64,000 bases of DNA. Source: Pelolinea sp. Lineage in GTDB: Bacteria > Chloroflexota > Anaerolineae > Anaerolineales > Anaerolineaceae. Within the stretch, counting starts at the first letter, position 1; each line of letters opens with the position of its first letter. Of this stretch, positions 42,475 through 50,199 are shown one piece after another. The translations under genes and the position numbers were made by a program. Below the pieces are notes generated by a model. That model was not told the origin of the DNA. It was given only the letters and a program-made list of their open reading frames with translations, and made no database searches. The stretch lies in assembly GCA_012797975.1 (NCBI GenBank), contig JAAZOD010000010.1, positions 62,001-126,000 on the forward strand, read 5' to 3'.

Positions 42475-43734
42475 CTACTCCAATACAATGTGATTCAACT
42501 CCTTGGACCTCTGCACAAAACAGAATGCCAACAGAAAAACGCCGATCACAAATCCCTCCGCCAGCAGAAAATTTTTATTGGCTAAAGCGCCACAGATGAA
42601 CATGCCGATCGGAGAAGCCATCAAAATGATAAAATCGATCACCCCCATCATACTACCCCGTACGGCACTATCAATGCGTTTAACGGTATAGCTATACAAG
42701 GGTTGCGTGATCGAATCAAAAAGCCCAAACAAAAAGAAGAAAATTCCTGAACCTATTGAACTTTCGGCAAAATGGAAAATGAAAACCACGCTGATCAGCG
42801 ATCCCAACAACCCAACTTGAAAGCTACGGGTAACTTGTCTGGCTATTTTCGGAACAAAAAGCATCCCAAGAATTCCCCCCACTGCGGTCAAAGCTTTTAC
42901 CGTACCGATATAAATGGATGATTCATCCCTTATTCCAGCAAGAGAATAAGGAAAAACAGATGCAAGATATCCATAGACCAAATTCAGTGTGAAAATAACA
43001 AGACAAAAGCTTCGATAATAAGGATCCCGCAGCACTTTCGCTTTTGCGGTACCGACAAGGTTCTTTATCGAAGCGCCAGCACTTTCTGTGAAGTCTGCCT
43101 TGCCTTGTTTGGATTCCTGTTCGGCAGATTGAGCAGGATTTTTATATGGTAAAAACAGCAGAAGAACAGCCGTGAATGCAAGAAGCAAAATGATGAAGGC
43201 AATAATCTGAACGTCCTCCAAAACCACCAACACAAAACCCATGACTGCCTGCCCCAGCACGTAGATACTCTGATTCAACACACTGACAGCAGAACGGAAG
43301 GTGACATATCTGGCTCCATCAAACATTTCGGTGGATAAGGTAAGAAATGCTTTTGAAAACAGCACATTGAAAATGTCATTCGACAGAATGATAACCAGGT
43401 AAAGCCATACGCTATCTGGAAAATAAGTTAATACAAAGAAAGAACTGAAAATGATCAGTATGCCTGCCAAAATCGAAAGAATTAAAATGTACTTCTTATT
43501 TGCAAGGTCAGAGACGATGCCGGTGATTAATGAGAGCAACGCCTTGAAAAATACAGAACCTCCCAGCACGGCCACCAGATTCATGATGTCCCCTGTAACG
43601 GAATAGACATGCCAGGAAAGAAAAAAATCGAAGGCAATATCTGCCAAAGAATATGCTGCATGTGAACCAATCAGCAGTATACAGTTGCGTTCAAGAAGGA
43701 TTGTATATTCCTTGAAGAATTTTCCTTTTCCCAT
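42475..43734 (-). CDS. MFS transporter (MFS_3/enterobactin-exporter-like)
   Basis: About 419 residues with 12 TM helices. SLITGIVSDLANKKYILI after helix 2, FRSAVSVLNQSIYVLGQAVMGFVL in helix 5 and the VRGSMMGVIDFIILMASPIGMFICG segment fit the MFS_3 group, which exports siderophores or drugs. I set the start at the ATG at 43734; a GGAGG lies about 12 nt upstream. A longer frame to a GTG at 43785 is possible but has no ribosome-binding site. The gene is a little more AT-rich than its left neighbours. It ends at a shared terminator. Confidence 0.8.
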   Translation of the reverse strand: MGKGKFFKEYTILLERNCILLIGSHAAYSLADIAFDFFLSWHVYSVTGDIMNLVAVLGGSVFFKALLSLITGIVSDLANKKYILILSILAGILIIFSSFFVLTYFPDSVWLYLVIILSNDIFNVLFSKAFLTLSTEMFDGARYVTFRSAVSVLNQSIYVLGQAVMGFVLVVLEDVQIIAFIILLLAFTAVLLLFLPYKNPAQSAEQESKQGKADFTESAGASIKNLVGTAKAKVLRDPYYRSFCLVIFTLNLVYGYLASVFPYSLAGIRDESSIYIGTVKALTAVGGILGMLFVPKIARQVTRSFQVGLLGSLISVVFIFHFAESSIGSGIFFFLFGLFDSITQPLYSYTVKRIDSAVRGSMMGVIDFIILMASPIGMFICGALANKNFLLAEGFVIGVFLLAFCFVQRSKELNHIVLE

Positions 43735-43855
43735 TCCAGAATCATCCCTCCTGTTTCTAAGGGAATGGTTTGTTTGAAAGAACACCCCTCACTTTATTCT
43801 AAATCAAATAACTTCAATTCAGTTTATCAAAAACATCCTGTGATTAAAACAAGAG

Positions 43856-43942
43856 CGGAGAGAGTGGGATTCGAACCCACGCTGCCTTGCGGTACACACG
43901 CTCTCCAGGCGTGCGCGTTAGGCCGGACTACGCAACCTCTCC
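43856..43942 (-). tRNA. tRNA-Ser (anticodon GGA), variable arm weakened
   Basis: An 87-nt class II tRNA: acceptor GGAGAGG against TCTCTCC (last pair G-T), anticodon loop CTGGAGA with GGA at 43904-43906, T-arm GTGGG-TTCGAAT-CCCAC, no encoded CCA. Compared with the copy at 45110 it differs at three positions. Two lie in the variable arm, where GTACC-GCAA-GGTAC becomes GTACC-GCAA-GGCAG and loses two pairs. No good promoter is seen upstream. It may be a decaying duplicate. Confidence 0.85.
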
Positions 43943-44054
43943 TTAAGACCGGCCATCTCAATACCAATCTTTCGTGTTTGAATGAACTGTCGTGGGGATA
44001 AAATAATTGGTATTATATATTTCGTAAAACAATGCATCCGATTTATTACTAAAG

Positions 44055-44060
44055 TATAAT
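44055..44060 (+). promoter_or_regulatory. -10 box six bases before start codon (leaderless mRNA)
   Basis: TATAAT ends six bases before the ATG at 44067. No Shine-Dalgarno is present. Confidence 0.55.
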
Positions 44061-44066
44061 TTGTAC

Positions 44067-44417
44067 ATGGGTGGCTATAACTCTTCGACAAATGTATTTG
44101 AAGTTACTGATTGTAGGGGAATTAAAATTAGTTGTTCCGAAGAAACGTGGTTTGGTAAAATATTAGGCTCTCGTCCCTACATGAAGAATTGGTTGCCTTT
44201 GGTAAAAAAAGCAATTGAGAAGCCCCATTTCATTTGCAGAGATGTTGAAAAAGAGAACCGTGAAATCTACTATTATTTTCACCAATACAAAGAGAATAAA
44301 TATATAAAAATTGTAATAAAATTAGGTTCAAATAATAAAGGATACCTTATTGCTGCTTTTCCTACAGACTCAGGAAAGGATGGCGAAAAAATAATATGGA
44401 CAAGATCAAACAATTAA
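44067..44417 (+). CDS. BECR/PBECR-like nuclease-fold protein (putative toxin)
   Basis: A 116-residue protein. The pattern FEVTDCRGIKISCSEETWFGKIL..., then AIEKPHFICRD..., REIYYYFHQY, YIKIVIKLGSNNKGYLIAAFPTD resembles the Barnase-EndoU-ColicinD-RelE-like nuclease families. Those read roughly 'ltee.w.hI...hp.m......i..ai.nPd.i..d', then a YY/VVK/TAY-T block. The family His in the first helix is not conserved here. The next gene overlaps by 22 nt and resembles DUF2283, a common partner of such toxins. Both are distinctly AT-rich. The toxin assignment is an inference from pattern and context. Confidence 0.55.
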   Translation: MGGYNSSTNVFEVTDCRGIKISCSEETWFGKILGSRPYMKNWLPLVKKAIEKPHFICRDVEKENREIYYYFHQYKENKYIKIVIKLGSNNKGYLIAAFPTDSGKDGEKIIWTRSNN

Positions 44418-44830
44418 TTGATACAAATCAATTAAAAACGTCTTATCTATCTACTCTAGAACAACAAAGCAAATTGTTTTTTCATTATGATAATCTGTCA
44501 GATACATTAATGATTTTATTTATTTCTCCAGAAAATGAAACCATAGTCCATTACCTTGATCGGTACGTTGCAATATTATATACTCCTGAAGATCATGAAA
44601 TTGTAGGCTTACAGATAGAGGACTTTCAATCCGATTTCATTCCAATGTATTCGGAATTACAAAGAGCATGGTGCTTACGCGATTTTGTAGTGGATAATGA
44701 AAACATCTGGGATTTAACCATCAAAATTGAAGAACAACAACATATCATTGCACTAGAAATCATCAAAGCAACACAAACAGTCATTGGAAAATCAGCAGAA
44801 GAATTTGAGAGAGTACTAGAATACGCTTAA
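44396..44830 (+). CDS. DUF2283-like protein (putative antitoxin)
   Basis: A 144-residue acidic protein. LFFHYDNLSDTLMILFISP...VHYLDRYVAILYTPEDHEIVGLQIEDF follows the DUF2283 layout, in which a short strand pair precedes a 'yd...D.l.i' block and an 'iVGieI' strand. The C-terminal half (about 80-144) is not recognised. It begins inside the last codons of the upstream gene, so the two are translationally coupled. Together they look like a toxin-antitoxin module on an AT-rich islet. Confidence 0.5.
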   Translation: MDKIKQLIDTNQLKTSYLSTLEQQSKLFFHYDNLSDTLMILFISPENETIVHYLDRYVAILYTPEDHEIVGLQIEDFQSDFIPMYSELQRAWCLRDFVVDNENIWDLTIKIEEQQHIIALEIIKATQTVIGKSAEEFERVLEYA

Positions 44831-44858
44831 AAAACACGCTTTCACAATAGGAGATAGG

Positions 44859-44893
44859 AAAGCCTGGCTTTTTTCGCTAGGCTTTTTGTTTTC
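44859..44893 (+). terminator. Terminator after the DUF2283-like gene
   Basis: Arms AAAGCCTGGC (44859-44868) and GCTAGGCTTT (44876-44885) pair with one G-U, and TTGTTTTC follows. Confidence 0.8.
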
Positions 44894-45196
<303 letters not shown>

Positions 45197-45303
45197 TTGC
45201 AAAAACGATATGAAATTGTGCCGCGAAATTATATCATGAGTTATTTAAAACCAGAAAACAAACATTCATTTTGCGGATCAATACAGGATAGAAAGGGCAA
45301 ACG

Positions 45304-45723
45304 ATGACAGTCACCATCAGAGAAATGCAGATCGACGATTACGAACAGGCGCTCGACCTGTGGAAGCGCACGCCCGGCATGGGATTGAGCGCGGCGGATG
45401 AAAAGGAGGAGATCAAACATTTCCTAGCAAAAAACAGCTCGCTGTGTTTTGCTGCGTTCGATGAGGGCAGTCTGGTCGGGACCATTCTCTGCGGCGAAGA
45501 TGGCAGGCGCGGCTACCTGTATCATCTGGCAGTGGATCTGGAATATCGCAAGCATGGCATCGGGAAAGCGCTGGTGGAAAAAAGCCTGCAAGCACTGCGG
45601 GAGAAGGACATTCAAAAATGTCATCTTTTTGTCATCTCCGACAATACTTCGGGCATCGCTTTCTGGAAGCATACCGGATGGAACCTGCGCGACGACATTG
45701 AGATCATGTCAAGCGACCTTTAA
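45304..45723 (+). CDS. GNAT-family N-acetyltransferase
   Basis: A 139-residue single-domain GNAT. The acetyl-CoA-binding motif A is LYHLAVDLEYRKHGIGKALVEKSL (about 72-95), in which R-x-x-G-I-G is the pyrophosphate-binding loop. FVISDNTSGIAFWKHTGW (about 110-127) is motif B. The closest known type is YpeA-like. The acceptor, small molecule or protein, is unknown. AAAGGG precedes the ATG. It ends 84 nt before the orphan permease pair, with no sign of a functional link. Confidence 0.9.
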   Translation: MTVTIREMQIDDYEQALDLWKRTPGMGLSAADEKEEIKHFLAKNSSLCFAAFDEGSLVGTILCGEDGRRGYLYHLAVDLEYRKHGIGKALVEKSLQALREKDIQKCHLFVISDNTSGIAFWKHTGWNLRDDIEIMSSDL

Positions 45724-45807
45724 TGGTATATTTGTCTAATTGCCCTTCCGGGCAGAATCCATTATCGTTGAACTAACTTTTTCATTCCGGACGATTGCGG
45801 AGGATCA

Positions 45808-46875
45808 TTGGGAAAATTCTTGGTGCGACGAATTCTCGCCATTCCCATAACATTCATCTTGATCACCATGGTGCTGTATGGCGTCATCATGCTGGCACCG
45901 GTTGAATCGCGCATCGACCTGTACATGCCCAACTCGCCCAAAATATCCTCCGACCCCGTCCTCATGGAACGCATAAAGCAGCAGATCATCAAACGCTATC
46001 ATCTGGATGAACCCTACCTGAACCAGTATGTCTTCTGGCTCAGCAACCTGCTGAAAGGCAACTGGGGTTACAGCCCGGTCTTGAATAACAATGTGCTCCC
46101 GGAATTGCTGAACCGCACCCCGGCCACTCTGGAATTGCTGTTCTACTGCATGCTGCTCTACATACCTCTGGGCTTGATCGCCGGAGTGCAAGCGGCTTAC
46201 AAGAGGGAAAAAGGACCCGATTATCTATTCCGCTTTTCCGCTTTCATCGGGGCAGCCATCCCTGATTTCATCCTTTCCATCATCCTGTTGGCAATTCTGT
46301 ATGTGAACAAAGGGTGGTTCGCACCGGAACGGTTGAACGTGCAGAACAATCTGATCGTGCATTCGGCAGATTTCATCAATTACACCGGCTTTCTGACCAT
46401 CGATGGCTTTCTCAACCAGCGAGCAGATATTTCGCTGGATGCTTTCCGCCACCTGGTCATGCCAGTGTTCACCCTGGGTATTGCACAGTGGGCCACGCTG
46501 GGCAGGATCACGCGCAATTCCACCATCGAAGAGATGAACAAGGATTATGCCAACGCGGCGCGCGCACGCGGCCTTTCGGAGAAACAGATCGTTTGGAAAC
46601 ATGCCTTCCGTAATGCGCTAGGGCCAGCACTCAACAGCAGCGCACTTTCCACCGCCATGCTCATCACCAACGTATTCGTGGTGGAACGCATCTTCAACAT
46701 CAACGGCATTTCAGAAATGATCAGCATGTTCGGCCCGATGGTCCCGGATGCGGCTGCCGTGCTGGGGTTCGGGGTCTACTGCATCATCCTTGTTCTGCTG
46801 CTCATGTTCATCCTCGATCTGCTGCAGGCCCTGCTGCTGCCACGGGTCAGAGAGGGGACGATCGAGAATGGTTGA
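45808..46875 (+). CDS. Peptide-type ABC permease (DppB/OppB-like), divergent
   Basis: A 355-residue inner-membrane permease. The N-terminus GKFLVRRILAIPITFILITMVLYGVIMLAP, the loop IKQQIIKRYHLDEPYLNQYVFWLSNLLKGNWG and the EAA motif ARARGLSEKQIVWKHAFRNALGP are those of the DppB/OppB family. The start is a TTG at 45808 with GGAGGA four bases upstream. The partner permease overlaps its end by 8 nt. No binding protein or ATPase gene is next to the pair. These permeases must borrow such subunits from elsewhere. Confidence 0.88.
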   Translation: MGKFLVRRILAIPITFILITMVLYGVIMLAPVESRIDLYMPNSPKISSDPVLMERIKQQIIKRYHLDEPYLNQYVFWLSNLLKGNWGYSPVLNNNVLPELLNRTPATLELLFYCMLLYIPLGLIAGVQAAYKREKGPDYLFRFSAFIGAAIPDFILSIILLAILYVNKGWFAPERLNVQNNLIVHSADFINYTGFLTIDGFLNQRADISLDAFRHLVMPVFTLGIAQWATLGRITRNSTIEEMNKDYANAARARGLSEKQIVWKHAFRNALGPALNSSALSTAMLITNVFVVERIFNINGISEMISMFGPMVPDAAAVLGFGVYCIILVLLLMFILDLLQALLLPRVREGTIENG

Positions 46876-47854
46876 TCGATTGGAAGCAACCCTACCCAAA
46901 CGGAAGATGCGCAGGATGCGCTGGCAACGCATCCTGGCGATCTCGATCTGCGCTTTCTTTATTGTCGTTGCCATTGCAGCGCCTTGGCTGGCCCCTGCAG
47001 AGGATGCAAAGAATCCATCGTATTACAAACAGATCAGCACCAGTGTCTCCCGTCTTCCCCAACCACCCAGCCCGGAAGCCCGGCTGGGCACCGTGGGACG
47101 TTCGTTCGATATTTACTATTCCCTGATCTGGGGCACCCGCCAGTCCTTGATCTTCGGGTTATCCACCGCCCTGCTCACCGCGCTGCTCGGCACGCTCATC
47201 GGCACGCTCAGCGCCTATATGGGCGGGAAAGTTGATAACATCATCATGCGCATCACCGACGCATTCCTTGCCTTTCCCACCATCTGCGCGATAGCCCTCT
47301 TCACCCAGCTACAATCGCTTCTGGCACCCGAACAATTCACCATGACTCCTTCGGTATGGGGAATCGTTGTGGTAGCCGAACCCACCCTGCTCCAGCAAAT
47401 CGTCATTAATGCCAACCCGATCGTTTTAGCGTTGGTGCTTTTCTCCTGGATGCCCTATGCGCGCATCGCCCACACCCAAGTATTGGAGATCAAGAAAACG
47501 CAGTACATCGATGCTGCCCAAGTGGTGGGCGCGAAAAAAGGACGCATCATCTGGCGGCATATCATCCCGAATGCCATCACCCCCATCATCGTCCTGGCCA
47601 CCCGCGATATCGGGCGCATGGTCACCCTTCAGGCCACCTTCACCTATATCGGATTGGGCGGCGATTCCGCATGGGCCACCATCCTGCAACTGGGCAGCAA
47701 ATGGATCATCGGGCCGGGAGGGTCACTGTTTGGCCACTGGTGGGTCTATTTGCCGATCACACTCATGCTGGTATTCTTCAACTTTGGCTGGAACTTTTTG
47801 GGAGATGAGATCAATGTATCTATGAATCCACAGGCAAATGGTGTTAAATATTAA
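46868..47854 (+). CDS. Peptide-type ABC permease (DppC/OppC-like), divergent
   Basis: A 328-residue permease. TM1 is followed by a loop (PPSPEARLGTVGRSFDIYYSLIWGTRQSLIFG) in which the usual GTDxLGRDxLSR motif has become GTVGRSFDIYYS. The EAA motif is AAQVVGAKKGRIIWRHIIPNAITP. Between helices 3 and 4 there is an extra segment of about 30 residues (about 155-190, LQSLLAPEQFTMTPSVW...). It starts at the ATG at 46868, overlapping the upstream gene by 8 nt. It ends 20 nt before a membrane-protein gene, which may be part of the same operon. Confidence 0.87.
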   Translation: MVDRLEATLPKRKMRRMRWQRILAISICAFFIVVAIAAPWLAPAEDAKNPSYYKQISTSVSRLPQPPSPEARLGTVGRSFDIYYSLIWGTRQSLIFGLSTALLTALLGTLIGTLSAYMGGKVDNIIMRITDAFLAFPTICAIALFTQLQSLLAPEQFTMTPSVWGIVVVAEPTLLQQIVINANPIVLALVLFSWMPYARIAHTQVLEIKKTQYIDAAQVVGAKKGRIIWRHIIPNAITPIIVLATRDIGRMVTLQATFTYIGLGGDSAWATILQLGSKWIIGPGGSLFGHWWVYLPITLMLVFFNFGWNFLGDEINVSMNPQANGVKY

Positions 47855-47874
47855 AATAGAGAGTGGAGCTTTCG

Positions 47875-48672
47875 ATGAAAAATCAATATAAACAGGAAAC
47901 CTGGATGGGCGTTTTGTGCGGAGTGGTCTTTGCCGCAGTGGCCTGGGGTTATGATGGATTTTTACTGGCCCATGCCAATGCCGCCCTGCCCTGGTTAAAG
48001 CTGGCACTCGGGCTGCCCATCTGTGCCGCCGTGGGAGGGTTGGCCGGCTGGTTGACCATGAAGATCAACAATATGTTTGCGCGCATGGCGTTATGGATCG
48101 CCGTGGCCATCCTCTTCAGTTATCTGACCAGTCTCATTCCCTTTAATATCTCGCCCGTTTTCTTGCGCTGGTCCTTTCCTGAGTTGAGCGAGCGCATCCT
48201 GTATAACGCGCCGGCGGCGATCAACGCCCGCCGCTTCATCACCATCGTCATGACCATCATTTTCCTTTTCATCGCAGGACTCATTTTCGAGAACGTGAAC
48301 GATTCCATCCGCAACTCGCGCGGCATCGTGGGCATGCTCTTTTCCGCAATTTTCCTTTTGCTCTTCTTTGGCGGGGCCGGCTACACCGCTGACAGCAATT
48401 TCAACGCCGACCTGCGCGCCCCGCTGATAGCGCTGGACGAAAAACTGGACTATGTGGCCACGGTGAACCAGGCAACACTGAGCGAAACGGAACAGCGGGC
48501 GATCAAACGCTTCACGAAGCTGGATGTCAATTTTCAGGGTCCCCACCGCCTGGTGATCACTACGTTTGATGAATTCATCTCGCAGATCACAGTGGCGGTC
48601 GATTTCGATGGAACGTTCGCCGAATGTTCGGTCATGAACGGACGGGTTTCTTCCTGCAAGATGGTAGAATAG
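47875..48672 (+). CDS. Membrane protein of unknown function
   Basis: A 265-residue protein with about five TM helices: roughly residues 10-30, 42-60, 70-90, 122-142 and 150-170. A soluble C-terminal domain of about 90 residues follows (EKLDYVATVNQATLSETEQRAIKRFTKLDVNFQGPHRLVITTFDEF...), where a TFDEFISQITVAVDFDG strand ends in a Cys pair (CSVMNGRVSSC). GGAG lies eight bases before the ATG at 47875. It follows the permease pair by 20 nt and could be an accessory subunit. No family is recognised. Confidence 0.75.
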   Translation: MKNQYKQETWMGVLCGVVFAAVAWGYDGFLLAHANAALPWLKLALGLPICAAVGGLAGWLTMKINNMFARMALWIAVAILFSYLTSLIPFNISPVFLRWSFPELSERILYNAPAAINARRFITIVMTIIFLFIAGLIFENVNDSIRNSRGIVGMLFSAIFLLLFFGGAGYTADSNFNADLRAPLIALDEKLDYVATVNQATLSETEQRAIKRFTKLDVNFQGPHRLVITTFDEFISQITVAVDFDGTFAECSVMNGRVSSCKMVE

Positions 48673-48700
48673 AAAAATTCAAAATTCCCCGCCGGATTTA

Positions 48701-48729
48701 TTGCGCTTTTTTCATCCATCCTGTATAAT
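48701..48729 (+). promoter_or_regulatory. Promoter of tRNA-Val
   Basis: TTGCGC (48701-48706), 17 nt, TATAAT (48724-48729). The tRNA begins 11 nt downstream. Confidence 0.8.
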
Positions 48730-48740
48730 TGCTTGCACTT

Positions 48741-48814
48741 GGGCGGTTAGCTCAGTTGGTTAGAGCGTTGCGTTGACATCGCAAAGGTCGTAGGTTCGAG
48801 TCCTATACCGCCCA
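48741..48814 (+). tRNA. tRNA-Val (anticodon GAC)
   Basis: A 74-nt cloverleaf: acceptor GGGCGGT / ACCGCCC, anticodon loop TTGACAT with GAC at 48775-48777, T-arm GTAGG-TTCGAGT-CCTAT (with wobble), discriminator A, no encoded CCA. A T-run follows directly. Confidence 0.95.
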
Positions 48815-48975
48815 TTTTTTTGTTGCGTTCCTGCATGATCTTTCAGCAAAAATCTTTTGCAGTTCTCCTTTTTCCCTTTCCGATCCATCATTTCAACACA
48901 TTTTATTCAAGGGAAGATATCCACTTCTCCACCTGGGGATTATAATCAGTTCAATTTCATAAATTGGAGCCCGAA

Positions 48976-49785
48976 ATGAGAATTTCAAAACGATTGGATG
49001 AGGCGAGAGATGCTTATGCACAAAAGAATCTCAGCGCCAGCAGAAAGGCGCATGAGGAGAAAACGATCGAAGCTGCCACCGAGGAGCACGGATCCGAATC
49101 ATCCCAATTCATTGGAAACATGGTCTACGGTGGGTTAGACGGCATCATCTCCGTCTTTGCAGTGGTAAGCGGAGTGGCAGGGGCCAATCTGACATCAGGC
49201 ATACTGCTCATTTTGGGCGCAGCGAATCTGCTTGGGGATGGCATCTCCATGGGCATCGGCGCATATCTTTCCATGAAAAGCGAAAAGGAATATTACAAAA
49301 AAGAGCGAGAGCGTGAAAGCTGGGAAACGGAAAACTATCTGGAAGGCGAGAAAAATGAAATGATCGCCATCTACAAAAAGCGTGGTTACTCAGAACAAGA
49401 TGCTGAAAAATTGGTTGAAATCCATGCGCGCGATCAGGAGCGTTTCGTAGACGAAATGATGGTCAACGAACTGGGGATGATGCAAGATGACCGCAAACCC
49501 AGCAATGCGGCTCTCATGACTTTTGGATCCTTCGTTCTGTTTGGATTGCTTCCACTGCTGGTGTATATGGTGGATTCCATTTTCCATACCAATCTATCCA
49601 TGTCCAGCATGTTCCTGTATTCCATACTCCTTTCGGGACTGTCGCTCTTTGGATTGGGAGCGGCCAAATATTTCATCACAAAACGGAATCCGTTCATGAG
49701 CGGTTTGGAAATGCTGGTGGTAGGAGGATTGGCGGCGGCCGTATCTTATTTCATTGGCGTTCTGCTCAAACCGCTGGCTGGCTGA
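48976..49785 (+). CDS. VIT1/CCC1-family iron or manganese transporter
   Basis: A 269-residue protein. GNMVYGGLDGIISVFAVVSGVAGANLTSGILLILGAANLLGDGISMGIGAYLS (about 44-98) is the VIT family core, with its conserved Gly and Asp metal-site residues and the MGIGAYLS motif. The charged cytoplasmic region KSEKEYYKKERERESWETENY to ERFVDEMMVNELGM carries the Glu-rich metal-binding domain. Three further TM helices follow. The family moves Fe2+ or Mn2+ out of the cytoplasm against H+. GGAG lies six bases before the ATG at 48976. Monocistronic. Confidence 0.9.
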   Translation: MRISKRLDEARDAYAQKNLSASRKAHEEKTIEAATEEHGSESSQFIGNMVYGGLDGIISVFAVVSGVAGANLTSGILLILGAANLLGDGISMGIGAYLSMKSEKEYYKKERERESWETENYLEGEKNEMIAIYKKRGYSEQDAEKLVEIHARDQERFVDEMMVNELGMMQDDRKPSNAALMTFGSFVLFGLLPLLVYMVDSIFHTNLSMSSMFLYSILLSGLSLFGLGAAKYFITKRNPFMSGLEMLVVGGLAAAVSYFIGVLLKPLAG

Positions 49786-49900
49786 TAAACACTACGCTTG
49801 ATGGCTTGCTATAACTAAAATCACCCCAATAACCCCCGCGGACACTCCATTTTTGAATATCGATTAGTTAGGAAAAATGGAATATGGTTGGTTTGTCTCC
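49786..49900. other. Spacer between the VIT gene and the thrS promoter
   Basis: About 115 nt without gene or repeat that I can recognise. Confidence 0.5.
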
Positions 49901-49929
49901 TTGCAGGAAAGAAAGAAAAAAGGTATAAA
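49901..49929 (+). promoter_or_regulatory. Promoter of the thrS T-box leader
   Basis: TTGCAG (49901-49906), 17 nt, TATAAA (49924-49929). The T-box RNA would start around 49936. Confidence 0.7.
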
Positions 49930-49935
49930 TAGGAG

Positions 49936-50178
49936 AAAGCGTTGACCAGGACAAGTAACTGAAAAGAAATCGACAGGAAAAGGGACCCAACGGCTGAGAG
50001 GTCTCTGCGAGGGAATTCAGCGAAAACCATCTGCGAGCTTGACCCTGAACAGCACCGCCCAGTATGGGAAACGGCAGGCACCGTTATCGGCCACCAGAGA
50101 TGACAGAAAAGAACCTGTCAAACTGGGTGGAACCGCGTGAGAAACTCCCGCCCCAGCAATGGAGCGGGTTTTTATTTA
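49936..50178 (+). promoter_or_regulatory. T-box riboswitch for threonyl-tRNA synthetase
   Basis: The T-box core AACTGGGTGGAACCGCG (50121-50137) is unmistakable; its TGGA bulge pairs with the tRNA acceptor end. A stem I with AGGACAAGTAA at its base lies at about 49941-50045. The likely specifier is ACC (Thr) in GAAAACCATC near 50026. The terminator follows: CCCGC (50147-50151) and GCGGG (50164-50168) with an inner CCA/TGG, then TTTTTATTT. Uncharged tRNA-Thr stabilises the antiterminator and turns thrS on. Confidence 0.93.
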
Positions 50179-50199
50179 ACTTGAAACCTGGAGGTTCAT

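Noticed and set aside
43765-44001. Plus-strand frame containing RVGFEPT
   Set aside because: It is the antisense of the tRNA-Ser gene; this pattern is a well-known spurious protein produced by reading across tRNA genes.
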